64,000 bases of DNA. Origin: Deltaproteobacteria bacterium HGW-Deltaproteobacteria-19. GTDB taxonomy: Bacteria; Desulfobacterota; Syntrophia; Syntrophales; PHBD01. The position numbers and the translations under genes were made by a program. The stretch covers positions 83,020 to 147,019 of the forward strand of contig PHBD01000005.1 of assembly GCA_002841865.1 (NCBI GenBank), given 5' to 3'. Under the pieces are notes generated by a model. The model did no database searches and had not been told where the DNA came from. It saw only the letters and a program-made list of their open reading frames with translations. Shown one piece after another: positions 27,918 through 38,981 of this stretch (positions are counted from its first letter, which is position 1; each line of letters begins with the position of its first letter).

Positions 27918-28463
27918 ATGGAAAACAGCCTGACCGGAAGACCCATCGAGGAAGCGATCTGGAACCTGGCGGAGCCCACTGCGGAAGCGGAGGGAGTGGA
28001 GTTGATCCACGTGGAATGCATCCGCATGAAGACCCGGTGGATCGTTCGGATTTTTCTGGATAAGGCAGAGGGCATTACGGTGGATGATTGTACGCGGGTC
28101 AGCCACGTGCTGGGGGATCTCCTGGAAGTTCATGATCTCCCGCCGGGGCCTTACACACTGGAGGTTTCCTCGCCTGGTCCGAACCGGCCGCTGTTCCGGG
28201 ACTGCGACTTTGTCCGGTTTTGTGGAAACCCGGTAATGCTCAGGCTGGACGGTTCTCTGGAAGGGCGAAGGAACCTCCGTGGAACGCTCCTGGAGTATGA
28301 AGCCGGAGAAGCGGAGAAGGCGCTCCTGGTAGAGGAGGACGGAACAGTCCATCGCATTCCTAGGAAGGCCGTTGTGAAGGCGAACCTCGCGGAAGTTGCA
28401 GGGAAGGCCGGCCACGCGGGCTCTCCCCGAAAGGGAAAAGGAAAATCCGTCATTAAGTCGTGA
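27918..28463 (+). CDS. rimP: Ribosome maturation factor RimP
   Basis: The 181-residue protein helps assemble the 30S subunit. It shows the RimP core GVELIHVECIR, ITVDDCTRVSHVL and LEVSSPGPNRPLF. I chose the ATG at 27918, which matches the family's N-terminal length. An ATG at 27882 has a better GGAG site but would place the terminator hairpin and T-tract inside the coding region, so the start is not settled. The C terminus has a basic tail (GSPRKGKGKSVIKS). A weak TTGAAA element lies at 27828. Confidence 0.93.
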   Translation: MENSLTGRPIEEAIWNLAEPTAEAEGVELIHVECIRMKTRWIVRIFLDKAEGITVDDCTRVSHVLGDLLEVHDLPPGPYTLEVSSPGPNRPLFRDCDFVRFCGNPVMLRLDGSLEGRRNLRGTLLEYEAGEAEKALLVEEDGTVHRIPRKAVVKANLAEVAGKAGHAGSPRKGKGKSVIKS

Positions 28464-28611
28464 CCGGAGCGATCTCCATCATTTTGGGTTTGCCGACTAG
28501 CGCGGAAACGGTGGCCTGTCACACCGGGTCAGGGGGAGATGGAAAAACCGATCTCCTGGATGGATCACGTGCCTGGTGACGAGTCATATCTTTGTCAGCG
28601 GAGGAACATTC

Positions 28612-29874
28612 ATGTTGCCGGAGTTGAAACGACTGATTGAACAGATGGGGAAGGACCGGGGAATCGACAAGCAGATCATCATCGAGGCCCTGGAAGCGGC
28701 GATGCTCACGGCGGCGCGCAAGAAGCTGGGTCCCCACGTGGAGATCGAGGCACATTATAATGATGATGCGGGCGAAGTGGAGGTCTTCCAGTTCAAGATG
28801 GTGGTGGACAAGATCCTCGATCCGGATCTCCATGTCCTGTTGGACGAAGCGAGGCAGAATCTCGATGAGGAAGCAGAGCCCGGGGACAGCCTGGGAATAA
28901 AGATCGACACGAGCACTTTTGGAAGAATCGCCGTTCAGACGGCCAAGCAGATTATTATCCAGCGGGTCAAGGACGCGGAACGGGACAACATCTACGACGA
29001 ATACAAGGATCGGAAAGGAGAACTGATCAACGGGTTCGTCCAGCGGTTCGAGGGGGGCTCCATCATCGTCAACCTCGGCCGTGCCGAGGGAGTCGTTCCC
29101 GTATCCGAGCAGATCTTCAAAGAAGTATACAAGCGGGGAGAGCGGATCCGGGCCTATATCCTGGAAGTGAAGCGGATTACAAAAGGACCGCAGATCATTC
29201 TTTCGAGGACCCATCCCGGGTTCCTGCGGGCCTTGTTTGAGGTTGAAGTCCCGGAAATCTCTGAGGGTCTCATCGAGCTCGTCAATGTGGCGAGAGAGCC
29301 CGGAAAGAGGGCGAAGATCGCCGTACGTACCAAGGACAAGGATATCGATCCGGTGGGGGCCTGCGTCGGCATGAGGGGGTCCCGCGTCCAGAGCGTGGTT
29401 CAGGAACTGCGGGGTGAAAAAATCGACATCGTTCCGTATTCCGACGACCCGGTCAAATTCGTCTGCAGCGCCCTGTCTCCGGCCAAAGTGGAGCGGGTTC
29501 TCATGGATGAGGAAAACCGTTCCATGGAGATCATCGTTCCCGATGATCAGCTTTCCCTGGCCATCGGCAAAAACGGGCAGAATGTGCGGCTGGCCGTCAA
29601 ACTGACGGGCTGGAAAATCGATGTGAAGACGGAAGCGCTGGTTTCTTCTCAGGAGGCCCAGGGACAAAAGGAATTGATGGGGATTCCCGGGATGAGTGAG
29701 GAGCATGCGGAGCAGCTCTATGAGCTTGGTTTCAAAACAGTGGCGGCCCTGGCTGCGGCAGATCCGGGAATGATCACTGCGTTGCCTGGTCTGGATGAGC
29801 AGGTGGCAGCTCAATGGATTGAAGAAGCGGGAAGGATGATCACACAGGATGCTGTTGCCGGAAAAGGCGAGTGA
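28612..29874 (+). CDS. nusA: Transcription termination/antitermination protein NusA
   Basis: The 420-residue RNA polymerase partner starts at the ATG at 28612 behind GGAGGA. Domains in order: N-terminal polymerase-binding part (1-125), S1 (about 130-200), KH1 and KH2 (about 200-345, with [13 protein letters not shown] and [13 protein letters not shown]), and one C-terminal helix-hairpin-helix-like repeat ([18 protein letters not shown]). It lacks the second acidic repeat seen in Escherichia coli. It follows rimP and precedes infB. Confidence 0.97.
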   Translation: MLPELKRLIEQMGKDRGIDKQIIIEALEAAMLTAARKKLGPHVEIEAHYNDDAGEVEVFQFKMVVDKILDPDLHVLLDEARQNLDEEAEPGDSLGIKIDTSTFGRIAVQTAKQIIIQRVKDAERDNIYDEYKDRKGELINGFVQRFEGGSIIVNLGRAEGVVPVSEQIFKEVYKRGERIRAYILEVKRITKGPQIILSRTHPGFLRALFEVEVPEISEGLIELVNVAREPGKRAKIAVRTKDKDIDPVGACVGMRGSRVQSVVQELRGEKIDIVPYSDDPVKFVCSALSPAKVERVLMDEENRSMEIIVPDDQLSLAIGKNGQNVRLAVKLTGWKIDVKTEALVSSQEAQGQKELMGIPGMSEEHAEQLYELGFKTVAALAAADPGMITALPGLDEQVAAQWIEEAGRMITQDAVAGKGE

Positions 29875-29929
29875 TCGAAAACCCTTCGGGGTGTTTTCCT
29901 CTGTTAGGACTTCGTCGGAGGAAGTCGGG

Positions 29930-32566
29930 ATGTCGAAGAAGAGGGTATATGAACTGGCGAAGGAACTGGGCCTGGACAACAAGGAGCTCATTTCACGCCT
30001 GGAAAAGATCGGCGTCATCGTGAAATCGCACTCGAGCACGCTCGAGGAGGCGGATCTGGAACGAATCCAGAAGGAGTTGCTGGCGCCGGAGCCTCGGGAA
30101 GTTGTAGAGCAGCGGATCAAGTCGACGGTGATCCGGCGCCGGGCGATCCGGACGGCTGCGGATGAGGACAAGCCTGCGGAAACGGATGAAGCGCTTGCGG
30201 AAGCGGCCGCGGAAGGGGAGCCTGCCGCTCTTGCACCTGAACCTCCCGAAGCCGAGCAGCCGGAGGCCGCACCTGCCGTAATTCCGCCGGAGCCGGTCGC
30301 ACAGGAAGCCGAAACGTCGGTAGAGCCGGTCCCCGTTTCTGTGGAGCCGGCCGCTCCTCCCGAGGAAGAAAAGAAACCCGAAAAACCTGCGGAGGCTCCC
30401 TCCCGTGGAACTACCGCCACGGTCATTTCCAGACCCGCCCCTGGCGAAATCCGCAAACCGTTTGTGAGGAGGGAACCGGTTCCCTCCAGGCCAGCCCCTG
30501 CCGCACCCGGTACGCGAAAAGAAGTCCCTCGCAGGCCTGATCTGAAGGTGACGAGAGACGTTCCTCCAGCAGCGCCTGCAGCAGGAGCTGCTGCGGACAA
30601 GAAGCCGAAATGGGTGGCCGATAAGAAGAAAAAGACCATTGAGGTGGTCATGGGCGAGCAGCCGGGTCTGAAGAAAAAGACCCTGGCCCGCAAATCCACT
30701 GATCGCCGGGACATCCGGCAGGAGTTGGATCTCGACGAGCGCGCGCAGCGCTGGCGGGAGGAGAAGAAAGCCACGGTTGCCCGGATGCAGAAGCCCCAGA
30801 TTACCGTACCCAAGGCAAGCAAACGGCGGGTCAAAGTGATGGAAGCCATCACCGTCGGGGAACTGGCAAAGAAGATGGGTGTCAAGGCCAGTGAAGTCAT
30901 CAACAAGCTGATTGGGTTGGGCCTGATGGCGGGGATCAATCAGTCCATTGACTTCGACACGGCCGCGCTGATTGCCGGCGATTTCGGATATCAGGCGGAG
31001 GCCGCAGCCTTTGATTATGATGAAACCATTCAGCGTCCGGAGGCGGCCTCGGAGAATCTGAAGCCACGGGCTCCCGTTGTGACGATCATGGGCCACGTCG
31101 ATCACGGGAAGACATCCCTTCTGGATGCGATTCGCCAGACCAACGTCATTGGAGGGGAAGCAGGCGGCATCACCCAGGCGATCGGCGCCTATCACGTTCA
31201 CATCAAGGACCGGGACATCGTTTTTCTGGACACGCCAGGTCACGAAGCCTTTACGGCCATGCGCGCCCGCGGGGCCCAGGTTACGGACATCGTTGTCCTG
31301 GTCGTAGCCGCCGACGACGGCGTCATGGAGCAGACCGTGGAGGCCATCAACCATGCCCGGTCAGCCGGTGTTCCCATCATGGTGGCCATCAACAAGATTG
31401 ACAAGCCGAATGCCGACATCGCACGGATCAAACAGGGACTGACGGAATACAACCTGGTTTCAGAGGAATGGGGAGGAGACACGATCTTCTCGGAAGTGTC
31501 CGCGAAAAAGCAAGAGGGTATCGAGGAACTCCTGGAGATGATCCTTCTCCAGGCGGACGTGTTGGAACTGAAAGCCAATCCGGATCAGCCGGCCCGGGGG
31601 ATCATCATTGAATCAACGCTGGACCGTGGACGCGGGCCCGTAGCGACCGTCCTGATTCAGGAGGGCACTCTGAAAGAAGGGGACACCTTTGTTTCCAGAA
31701 CGGAATTCGGGCGGGTCAGGGCCTTGATCGACGACCAGGGACACCGGGTGAAGGAAGCCCCACCCTCCATGCCCGTTGTCGTCATCGGATTCTCCGGTGT
31801 ACCCCACGTAGGGGCCGAGTTTGTGGGCGTGGAGGACGAGAAGAAGGCCAAAGGCATCAGCGAATACTGGTTGCGCAAGGAACGGGAAAGAGAGCTTTCC
31901 TCATCCTCCAAGATCACCCTGGAGCAACTCTATCAGCGGATGAAGGAGGGCGTCAAGGAACTCAATGTCATTCTCAAGGCCGACGTTCAGGGGTCCGTCG
32001 AGGCCCTCGCAGATGCCCTCAACAAGCTCGGCACGGATGAAATCAAGGTCAAGATCATTCACAGTTCCACCGGCACTGTGACGGAGACGGACGTAATGCT
32101 GGCCTCCGCCTCCAATGCTATCATCATCGGTTTCAACGTCCGGCCCGATGCACGGGTTACCGAACTCGCGGAAAGCGAGGGCGTCGAGATCAAACCTTAC
32201 GACATCATTTACAATGTCATAGCAGACATGAGGGCGGCCATGGAAGGACTCCTGGAACCGGAGTACCGGGATCTTGTCCAGGGACACGCAGAGGTGCGCC
32301 AGCTCTTCAAGATTCCGAAGGCGGGGACCATCGCCGGCAGTTATGTCGTGGACGGCAAGATCTCCCGCAACGCCCAATTGAGGCTGCTTCGACAGGGGGT
32401 CGTGCTTTATGACGGCCGGTTTGCTTCCCTCAAACGCTTGAAGGACGATGTCAAGGAGGTCCAGACCGGTTATGAATGCGGGATCGGCATCGAGAACTTC
32501 AACGACCTCCGTGAAGGAGATGTGATCGAGGCCTACGTCAAGGAACGGGTCGAGCGGAAATTATAG
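29930..32566 (+). CDS. infB: Translation initiation factor IF-2
   Basis: The 878-residue GTPase brings fMet-tRNA to the 30S subunit. It starts at the ATG at 29930 behind CGGAGGAAG. An IF2-N motif ([13 protein letters not shown]), a long Ala/Pro/Glu-rich linker (residues about 70-270), a second IF2-N motif, then the G domain with GHVDHGKT (near 387), DTPGHEAF and NKIDKP follow. The C domains are complete. ylxR and an L7Ae-type gene, often found between nusA and infB elsewhere, are absent. Confidence 0.97.
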   Translation: MSKKRVYELAKELGLDNKELISRLEKIGVIVKSHSSTLEEADLERIQKELLAPEPREVVEQRIKSTVIRRRAIRTAADEDKPAETDEALAEAAAEGEPAALAPEPPEAEQPEAAPAVIPPEPVAQEAETSVEPVPVSVEPAAPPEEEKKPEKPAEAPSRGTTATVISRPAPGEIRKPFVRREPVPSRPAPAAPGTRKEVPRRPDLKVTRDVPPAAPAAGAAADKKPKWVADKKKKTIEVVMGEQPGLKKKTLARKSTDRRDIRQELDLDERAQRWREEKKATVARMQKPQITVPKASKRRVKVMEAITVGELAKKMGVKASEVINKLIGLGLMAGINQSIDFDTAALIAGDFGYQAEAAAFDYDETIQRPEAASENLKPRAPVVTIMGHVDHGKTSLLDAIRQTNVIGGEAGGITQAIGAYHVHIKDRDIVFLDTPGHEAFTAMRARGAQVTDIVVLVVAADDGVMEQTVEAINHARSAGVPIMVAINKIDKPNADIARIKQGLTEYNLVSEEWGGDTIFSEVSAKKQEGIEELLEMILLQADVLELKANPDQPARGIIIESTLDRGRGPVATVLIQEGTLKEGDTFVSRTEFGRVRALIDDQGHRVKEAPPSMPVVVIGFSGVPHVGAEFVGVEDEKKAKGISEYWLRKERERELSSSSKITLEQLYQRMKEGVKELNVILKADVQGSVEALADALNKLGTDEIKVKIIHSSTGTVTETDVMLASASNAIIIGFNVRPDARVTELAESEGVEIKPYDIIYNVIADMRAAMEGLLEPEYRDLVQGHAEVRQLFKIPKAGTIAGSYVVDGKISRNAQLRLLRQGVVLYDGRFASLKRLKDDVKEVQTGYECGIGIENFNDLREGDVIEAYVKERVERKL

Positions 32567-32609
32567 GGATGAACAGCCGGGATGAGAATTCCGGCCGGTG
32601 GGAGTTAAG

Positions 32610-33017
32610 ATGGTCATCGGATCCGGCATCCTTGAAATCCTGATTCCCGACAGCCGGTCCCTCAAGGACAAGCGGGGAGTCCTGAACCGGATCCTCAAGA
32701 GAACGCAGAATTCGTTCAATATATCCATCGCCGAAGTGGGCCTGCAGGACTTGTGGGGACGGGCAAGAATCGGGTTCAGCATCGTCGGCAACGATCGGGC
32801 GTATGTGAACCGGAAGATCGACATGGTGTTGAACTTCATCCAGGAGCAACAGCTGGCGGAGATTCTGCAAACCATGATCGAAATAACCAGCGTGTCGGAG
32901 CAGATGTCCCCCGCAGTCTACGAGGAGCGGAAATATGCAGCCGTTCAAGAGGGCCCAGAGGGTGGCGGACCTGATTCGGACGGAGGTCTCGGAAATCCTC
33001 CGCCGTCAGATCCGTGA
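32610..33017 (+). CDS. DUF503 family protein with an unusual C-terminal extension
   Basis: The 135-residue product starts at the ATG at 32610 behind GGGAG. The first 95 residues (VIGSGILEILIPDSRSLKDKR, then NISIAEVG and the tail around FIQEQQ) are typical of DUF503, a small conserved protein often coded between infB and rbfA, function unknown. Family members usually end near residue 95. Here the frame runs on for about 40 low-complexity Gly/Pro/Asp residues and overlaps rbfA by 83 bp. Confidence 0.85.
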   Translation: MVIGSGILEILIPDSRSLKDKRGVLNRILKRTQNSFNISIAEVGLQDLWGRARIGFSIVGNDRAYVNRKIDMVLNFIQEQQLAEILQTMIEITSVSEQMSPAVYEERKYAAVQEGPEGGGPDSDGGLGNPPPSDP

Positions 33018-33309
33018 TCCGCGGATCGGCTCGGTAACCATTACGGATGTGCGCGTGACGGATGACCTGCGGTTGGCGCGGATTTTTTTCGTGGAACTCG
33101 GGAAGGATAACGTTGCTGGGGAAACGTGGGAGGGACTCGAAAGCGCCTCCGGTTTCCTGAAAAGGGAACTGGGGCACAGGCTGCATCTCCGCTATGTGCC
33201 GGAGATCGTTTTCAAGCACGACCCATCTTTTGCTTACGGCAGTCGGATCGAAGGTCTGCTCAAGGAGATCCATCAAGGGGACGCGGAGCACGATGCAGAA
33301 GATTCTTGA
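32935..33309 (+). CDS. rbfA: 30S ribosome-binding factor A
   Basis: The 124-residue KH-fold protein binds the 5' helix of 16S rRNA during 30S maturation. Family features are RAQRVADLIRTEVSEIL, DPRIGSVTITDVRVT and LRYVPEIVFKHDPS. Its ATG (GAGGAG upstream) lies inside the end of the DUF503 frame, and its own end overlaps nrnA by 17 bp. Confidence 0.95.
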   Translation: MQPFKRAQRVADLIRTEVSEILRRQIRDPRIGSVTITDVRVTDDLRLARIFFVELGKDNVAGETWEGLESASGFLKRELGHRLHLRYVPEIVFKHDPSFAYGSRIEGLLKEIHQGDAEHDAEDS

Positions 33310-34249
33310 TGTCATCCGCAGGGGACGGACGTTTCTTGTCGTTGCCCATGCCCGTCCCGACGGGGATTCCATTGGATCCATGCTTGCCCTGTATCATATG
33401 CTGAAGATCGCCGGGAAAGAACCGCTTGTTTACTCCCAGGACGCCATCCCGGAAAACTACCGCTTTCTGCCGGGTTCCGATGAGGTTGTATTCGATCTTC
33501 CGGTTGGTCGGAGTTATGACGCCGTTTTCCTTCTCGATTGCAGCGAACTGGACCGTGTCGGAGACCATTGGGAGGAAATCAGCAAAGCCGGCCCCGTCGT
33601 CAATATCGACCATCATCTTTCCAACGATCGGTTCACTGAAATTTATCTCATCGACGCCCATGCCAGTTCGACTGCCGAGCTGCTCTATCGGCTGGCCGGG
33701 GCTCTGGAGTGGGATCTGTCCAAGGACGCCGCCGATTGCCTATATACGGGGATTCTGACGGATACAGGCGGATTCTGTTACGGCAACACCGGTCGGGACA
33801 GTCTGTTTGCAGCGGCTGACCTGGTGGCCAGAGGAGCCGACCCGCAATGGGTTTCCGAGAATGTTTACGAAAGCAGCCCGATCGCGAAAATCCGACTCCT
33901 GGCAAAGGCAATGGCGGCCCTGGAATTTCACCTCGATGGAAAAGTGGGGCTCATGGTCGTGACCCTGGCCGATTTTGCCACCTGTGGGGCACTGCATGAG
34001 CATACGGAGGGCTTTGTCGATCTGCCCCGAAGCATACGGGGGGTGCAGGTATCCATCCTGTTCACGGAAGTCGCCGAGAGATCGTACAAGGTCAGCCTGC
34101 GCTCCAAGGGCCGGGTGAATATCGAGCGGGTGGCGCGTTCTTTCGGAGGAGGCGGCCATCTGAATGCCGCTGCCTGCAGGGTGCAAGGTGAGCTTGTGGC
34201 CGTCAAGAGCCGGATGCTGGGGGAGATTGAAGCGGTCCTGTCGGAATGA
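33293..34249 (+). CDS. nrnA: Bifunctional oligoribonuclease/PAP phosphatase NrnA (DHH family)
   Basis: The 318-residue phosphoesterase degrades nano-RNA and 3'-phosphoadenosine 5'-phosphate. It starts at 33293, overlapping rbfA. DHH-domain metal ligands are in HARPDGDSIGS and NIDHHLSN; the DHHA1 domain ends in FGGGGHLNAAACRV. It is common between rbfA and truB in deltaproteobacteria and Firmicutes. Its stop overlaps truB by 4 bp. Confidence 0.93.
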   Translation: MQKILDVIRRGRTFLVVAHARPDGDSIGSMLALYHMLKIAGKEPLVYSQDAIPENYRFLPGSDEVVFDLPVGRSYDAVFLLDCSELDRVGDHWEEISKAGPVVNIDHHLSNDRFTEIYLIDAHASSTAELLYRLAGALEWDLSKDAADCLYTGILTDTGGFCYGNTGRDSLFAAADLVARGADPQWVSENVYESSPIAKIRLLAKAMAALEFHLDGKVGLMVVTLADFATCGALHEHTEGFVDLPRSIRGVQVSILFTEVAERSYKVSLRSKGRVNIERVARSFGGGGHLNAAACRVQGELVAVKSRMLGEIEAVLSE

Positions 34250-35202
34250 ATGGCGTCGTGATTGTGGACAAGCCGGCGGGACGGACATCTCATCGCGTCG
34301 TTCAGGATGTGAGGCGGGTGCTGGGCATCCGGAAAGCTGGTCATACGGGTACCCTGGATCCACTGGCCACGGGCGTTCTTCCCGTATGCCTGGGGGAGGC
34401 GACAAAGCTGGCCCCCTTTCTGATGGAGGGAATCAAGGAATACCGGACGACCCTGCTCCTGGGAACGACGACGGATACCATGGATCGCGAAGGGAGGATC
34501 CTTTCAAGCCGGGAGGTTTATGCTTCAACCGGAGACATCGAAGAGGTCATTCCACGGTTCATCGGCCGTATTCGCCAGGTACCACCCGTGTATTCCGCCA
34601 TCAAGCTGCAGGGGGAGCCGCTCTATCGCAGAGCCAGGCGGGGTGAAGTCGTCTCGTCGCCTCCCCGATGGGTGGACATCTTCCGCCTCGATGTCGAAGA
34701 TGTACGGCTGCCGTACTTGACCCTGCGGGTTACCTGCTCAAAAGGTACCTATATCCGCTCTCTGTGCTCGGACATCGGTGACGCTCTCGGCTGCGGGGCA
34801 TGCCTGACGGAGTTGCGGCGCCTTCGAAACGGTTCTTTTGCGGAAGGGAATTCCGTTTCTTTAGAAGGCATGAGCCCGGAAGAGGCCCGGAAAGTTCTGC
34901 TGGAAGCCATGATTCCCATGGCAGAAGCGCTTGGAATAGGCATCCGCGCCGTTTCCGTCGAACCGGATGAAGTGAGGAGGATTCGGGATGGAGGGCAGCC
35001 CCGGGTGGATACGTTCCGTGGGGTGGATATCACTTTCCTTGCCCCGGGAGATATGATAAAAGTACTGAATGTGCAAGGAGAACTGGTCGCTGTTGCAAAA
35101 ATGTTGTTATCTTCGGAACGACTGTTAACTGAAAAGGGGGATGTCCAGGCAGCGAAGCTGCTGCGTGTGTTTCTTCCGTCCAGTATAGACCGAAATCAGT
35201 GA
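34246..35202 (+). CDS. truB: tRNA pseudouridine(55) synthase
   Basis: The 318-residue enzyme makes pseudouridine 55 in the T loop of tRNAs. The catalytic Asp lies in GHTGTLDPLATGVLP; VDKPAGRTSH and SKGTYIRSLCSDIG are also diagnostic, and a PUA-like C domain follows. ATGA overlap with nrnA. Confidence 0.97.
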   Translation: MNGVVIVDKPAGRTSHRVVQDVRRVLGIRKAGHTGTLDPLATGVLPVCLGEATKLAPFLMEGIKEYRTTLLLGTTTDTMDREGRILSSREVYASTGDIEEVIPRFIGRIRQVPPVYSAIKLQGEPLYRRARRGEVVSSPPRWVDIFRLDVEDVRLPYLTLRVTCSKGTYIRSLCSDIGDALGCGACLTELRRLRNGSFAEGNSVSLEGMSPEEARKVLLEAMIPMAEALGIGIRAVSVEPDEVRRIRDGGQPRVDTFRGVDITFLAPGDMIKVLNVQGELVAVAKMLLSSERLLTEKGDVQAAKLLRVFLPSSIDRNQ

Positions 35203-35220
35203 AAGAGGGAGGATATAGAG

Positions 35221-35487
35221 GTGTTAGATACGGAGAAGAGAAAAGACATCATCAAGAGCTATCAACTCCATGAGGGAGATACCGGTTCCCCGGAGGTGCA
35301 GATTGCCCTCCTCAGCGCCCGTATTGAGTATCTGACGGAGCATTTCAAAATGCACAAGAAGGACCACCACTCCCGGAGAGGGCTCTTGAAGCTTGTCGGC
35401 CAGCGTCGGAGACTGCTGGATTACCTTAAGAAAAGCGATGTGGATCGATATCGAAGCATCATCTCCCGGTTGGGACTCCGGAAGTAA
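35221..35487 (+). CDS. rpsO: 30S ribosomal protein S15
   Basis: The 88-residue protein begins with GTG at 35221 ([11 protein letters not shown]) behind [26 protein letters not shown], the [20 protein letters not shown] rRNA-binding stretch and the end [13 protein letters not shown] are typical. It stands before pnp as in most bacteria. Confidence 0.98.
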   Translation: MLDTEKRKDIIKSYQLHEGDTGSPEVQIALLSARIEYLTEHFKMHKKDHHSRRGLLKLVGQRRRLLDYLKKSDVDRYRSIISRLGLRK

Positions 35488-35596
35488 TGCGCGGTCCGAA
35501 AACCGTGCCGCCGATCCCGGATACGGGGGAGGAATGCATGGAATCCTTACATTCCTTGCCCGATCAAGGATCGACTAAAAAATGAGGAAGAATACG

Positions 35597-37702
35597 ATGA
35601 GTCAAGTATTTAGTACAGATTTTGCCGGAAGACCGATTTCGGTCAAGGTGAATTACATGGCGGGCCAGGCCAACGGCAGTGCGCTCGTCCAGTATGGAGA
35701 CACGGTTGTTCTCGTAACAGCCGTGGCTGTCAAAAGCAGGAGGGAAGGGCTCGATTTTCTTCCCCTGACAGTGGATTATCAGGAAATGACCTCTGCCGCC
35801 GGAAAGATTCCCGGCGGCTTCTTCAAGCGTGAAGGACGTCCCAACGAACGGGAAGTTCTTACCTCGCGCATCATCGACCGTTCCGTTCGTCCCCTTTTCC
35901 CAAAGGGATATGTTTACGAAACCCAGATCGTGGCGACGGTGCTGTCGGTGGACAACGAGAACAATCCGGACGTGGCGGCCATGCTGGGCGCCTCGGCAGC
36001 CATGGAAATATCGGACATTCCTTTCAAGGGTCCCGTTGGTGGGGTCCGGGTGGGAAGGATCGACGGTCAGTTTGTCTGCAATCCGTCACAGGAGCAGATG
36101 ACCCAGAGCGACTTCAGCCTCTTTCTCGTCGGACGAAAGGTCACTCCCGGTACCGGCGGAAAGCCCTACGATATAAACCTCGTCATGCTGGAAGGCGAGG
36201 CCAGGGAAGTCGCGGAAGACGTGTTGGTGGATGCCATACAATGCGGTTTGGACGAACTGGCGGCGGTGATCGATCTCCAGGACAAGATGCGGGAAGCCAT
36301 CGGCCAACCGAAGCGGGTGATTGAACCGCCGAAGGTGGATGAAGCGCTTGCACTGCGAATCAAGGAACTGGCCCTGTCTGGGTTGCAGCAGGCCTACGTG
36401 ACGCCTGGGAAGCATGACCGTTATGCACAACTGGATGCCCTGAGGGACACCGTTCTGAAAACGGTTACAGAAGAAAACGAGGCATTGGCACCGCAGGTCC
36501 GGGGAATCTTTGAGGAACTGGAAAGGCAGGTCCTGCGGGGCATGATCCTGGGACAAAAGAAGCGAATCGATGGCCGTGCTTACAATGAAATCCGACCGAT
36601 ATGGTCGGAAGCGGGCATCCTGCCGAGAGCGCATGGTTCGGCCCTGTTCACAAGGGGTGAAACCCAGGCCCTGGCCTCCCTGACGCTAGGTACTTCGTCC
36701 GACGAACAACGACTCGACTTCATTATGGGGGAGGAGTTCAGGTCCTTCCTTCTGCACTACAATTTCCCGCCTTACAGCGTGGGTGAAGCGAGACCGCTGA
36801 GAAGCCCGGGCCGACGGGAGATCGGACACGGAAATCTGGCGCGGCGGGCCATCGTGCCTGTCCTGCCCTCGGCGGAGGACTTCCCTTATACGATCCGGAT
36901 CGTTTCCGAGATCCTCTCATCGAATGGCTCGTCTTCCATGGCCACTGTGTGCGGGGGTATCCTGGCCCTCATGGATGGCGGGGTTCCCGTGAAGGACGTC
37001 GTGGCCGGCATTGCCATGGGCCTTCTGAAGGAAGGGGAAAACGTGGCGGTCCTGTCGGACATCCTTGGCGACGAAGACCACACAGGCGACATGGACTTCA
37101 AGGTCTGCGGCACCAAAAACGGCGTCACGGCACTGCAGATGGACATCAAGATCGACGGCCTCACGGAGGCAATCCTCCGCCAGGCCCTGCAGCAGGCCAA
37201 GGAAGGCCGCCTGCATATTATCGGGAAACTGAAGGAGACGCTCTCCCAGGCCAGAAGCGACATTTCCATTTACGCCCCCAGGATCACGACTGTGAAGGTA
37301 CGTCCGGAAAGGGTGAGGGACGTCATCGGAACGGGCGGCAAGAACATTCGCCAGATCATCAACGAGACGGGCGTGACCATTGATGTGGAAGACGACGGGA
37401 CCGTGACAATCGCCTCCAGCGACGCCGAGGCCTCGGCACGCGCTGTGGCCATGGTGAAGTGGCTGACCGAGGATGCGGAAATCGGCAAGATTTACCGGGG
37501 GACGGTGAAAAAGATCATGGACTTCGGCGCATTCGTTGAAATCCTGCCGGGAACGGAAGGCCTGATCCACATCTCCCAACTGGCGAAGGAAAGGGTAAAC
37601 AAGGTGACCGACATTCTCCAGGAAGGGGATGAAGTCATGGTGAAGGTCCTGGAGATCGACAAGGCCGGAAAGATCCGCCTCAGCCGTAAGGAAGCCCTGT
37701 GA
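35597..37702 (+). CDS. pnp: Polyribonucleotide nucleotidyltransferase
   Basis: The 701-residue 3'-5' exoribonuclease has two RNase PH domains (the second with GTSSDEQR near the active site), a KH domain ([16 protein letters not shown]) and an S1 domain ([17 protein letters not shown]). I chose the ATG at 35597 because GAGGAAG precedes it; an ATG at 35582 has no ribosome site. A possible GGAATG/CATTCC hairpin in the rpsO-pnp gap (35531-35555) is placed like the RNase III stem of the enterobacterial pnp leader. Confidence 0.97.
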   Translation: MSQVFSTDFAGRPISVKVNYMAGQANGSALVQYGDTVVLVTAVAVKSRREGLDFLPLTVDYQEMTSAAGKIPGGFFKREGRPNEREVLTSRIIDRSVRPLFPKGYVYETQIVATVLSVDNENNPDVAAMLGASAAMEISDIPFKGPVGGVRVGRIDGQFVCNPSQEQMTQSDFSLFLVGRKVTPGTGGKPYDINLVMLEGEAREVAEDVLVDAIQCGLDELAAVIDLQDKMREAIGQPKRVIEPPKVDEALALRIKELALSGLQQAYVTPGKHDRYAQLDALRDTVLKTVTEENEALAPQVRGIFEELERQVLRGMILGQKKRIDGRAYNEIRPIWSEAGILPRAHGSALFTRGETQALASLTLGTSSDEQRLDFIMGEEFRSFLLHYNFPPYSVGEARPLRSPGRREIGHGNLARRAIVPVLPSAEDFPYTIRIVSEILSSNGSSSMATVCGGILALMDGGVPVKDVVAGIAMGLLKEGENVAVLSDILGDEDHTGDMDFKVCGTKNGVTALQMDIKIDGLTEAILRQALQQAKEGRLHIIGKLKETLSQARSDISIYAPRITTVKVRPERVRDVIGTGGKNIRQIINETGVTIDVEDDGTVTIASSDAEASARAVAMVKWLTEDAEIGKIYRGTVKKIMDFGAFVEILPGTEGLIHISQLAKERVNKVTDILQEGDEVMVKVLEIDKAGKIRLSRKEAL

Positions 37703-37706
37703 GCGC

Positions 37707-38963
37707 ATGATCCGGGAAAGCACCCTCGATAACGGCATCCGGGTCGTGTCGGAGAGCATCGACCACGTCCGGTCGGTTACGATCGGGGTATGGGTTCGGT
37801 GCGGGACGCGATATGAGGACGGATCGACCAACGGCATGTCTCACTTTGTCGAGCACATGCTTTTCAAGGGGACCCGAAAGCGGTCCGCCTTTGACATCGC
37901 ATCGGCCATTGATTCGGTCGGCGGCGTCCTCAATGCCTTTACAGGCAAGGAACTGACGTCTCTATACGTCAAAATCCCCGATTATCATCTTCCCATGGCA
38001 ATCGATCTCCTGGCGGACATCCTTCAGGAATCGGTTTTCGACCCGCAGGAGATCCAGCGCGAAAAGTCGGTTGTCCTCCAGGAAATTCACATGCTGGAGG
38101 ACACCCCGGACGAGCAGATTCACGATTTCTTCGAGGCTCTCTTCTGGGACGGGCATCCGCTCGGACTTCCAGTCCTCGGAACGAAGGAGAGGGTCCAAGA
38201 GTTCAGCAGAGAGTCTTTGACGGAGTTTTTTTCACCTCGCTACTGTGGAGAAAATCTCGTCATCTCGGCGGCCGGGAGGCTGGAACATGATGCGCTGGTT
38301 CAACATGTGAAAGCTTCCTTTTCGAGAATCGACCGAAAGGCCAGGACCGCAGAAAACACCGTTCCCACGATAGCTTCCCGGATCGGAGCCCTGGAAAAGG
38401 ACCTGGAACAGGTGCATGTGATTATCGGTACGCCGGCCCCATCTTCCGTAAACCCGAGGCGCTACGCCGGCTTTCTGATGAATGCCGTTCTCGGGGGGAG
38501 CATGAGTTCCCGGCTGTTTCAGGAAATTAGGGAGAAGCGCGGGTTGGCGTATGCCGTTCAGTCCTACCTGACCCCCTACCTGGATACGGGAATGCTTGGT
38601 ATCTACGTGGGCACAAGTGACGATAAGGTGCGGGAAGTGGTCGGGGTGATCCTGGACGAGATGCTCCGCCTGGCCAATGAGCCGCTGACCGATCGGGAAC
38701 TCCGCGGCGCCAAGGAACTGATCAAGGGAAACTTTCTCTTGAGCATGGAGAGCACCGACAACCACATGACCAGGCTGGCGAAGAATGAAATCTGTTTCGC
38801 CCGACAGATTCCCATAGAGGAGACCGTTTCCGCCATCGATGCCGTGGAAAGCCGGGATGTCCTGCAACTCGCTCAGGAATTATTCAATCCTGGCCAGATC
38901 TCGGTGGCGGCTACGGGACGGGTTTCCGAAAAGGATCTGACACTTTCGATTCTTCATTCTTAA
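37707..38963 (+). CDS. Zinc peptidase of family M16 (YmxG/PqqL-like)
   Basis: The 418-residue protein has the inverted zinc motif HFVEH (46-50) and a downstream glutamate in the helix near residue 120. The C-terminal half is the inactive M16 domain with the RLFQEIREKRGLAYAV segment. Single-gene M16 peptidases after pnp are common; the substrate is unknown. Five bases separate it from pnp. Confidence 0.93.
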   Translation: MIRESTLDNGIRVVSESIDHVRSVTIGVWVRCGTRYEDGSTNGMSHFVEHMLFKGTRKRSAFDIASAIDSVGGVLNAFTGKELTSLYVKIPDYHLPMAIDLLADILQESVFDPQEIQREKSVVLQEIHMLEDTPDEQIHDFFEALFWDGHPLGLPVLGTKERVQEFSRESLTEFFSPRYCGENLVISAAGRLEHDALVQHVKASFSRIDRKARTAENTVPTIASRIGALEKDLEQVHVIIGTPAPSSVNPRRYAGFLMNAVLGGSMSSRLFQEIREKRGLAYAVQSYLTPYLDTGMLGIYVGTSDDKVREVVGVILDEMLRLANEPLTDRELRGAKELIKGNFLLSMESTDNHMTRLAKNEICFARQIPIEETVSAIDAVESRDVLQLAQELFNPGQISVAATGRVSEKDLTLSILHS

Positions 38964-38981
38964 GAGAACGAACGCCTGCAA

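Noticed and set aside
28519..30939. An 806-codon minus-strand open frame opposite nusA and infB.
   Set aside because: It mirrors the low-complexity linker of infB and has no protein-family features.
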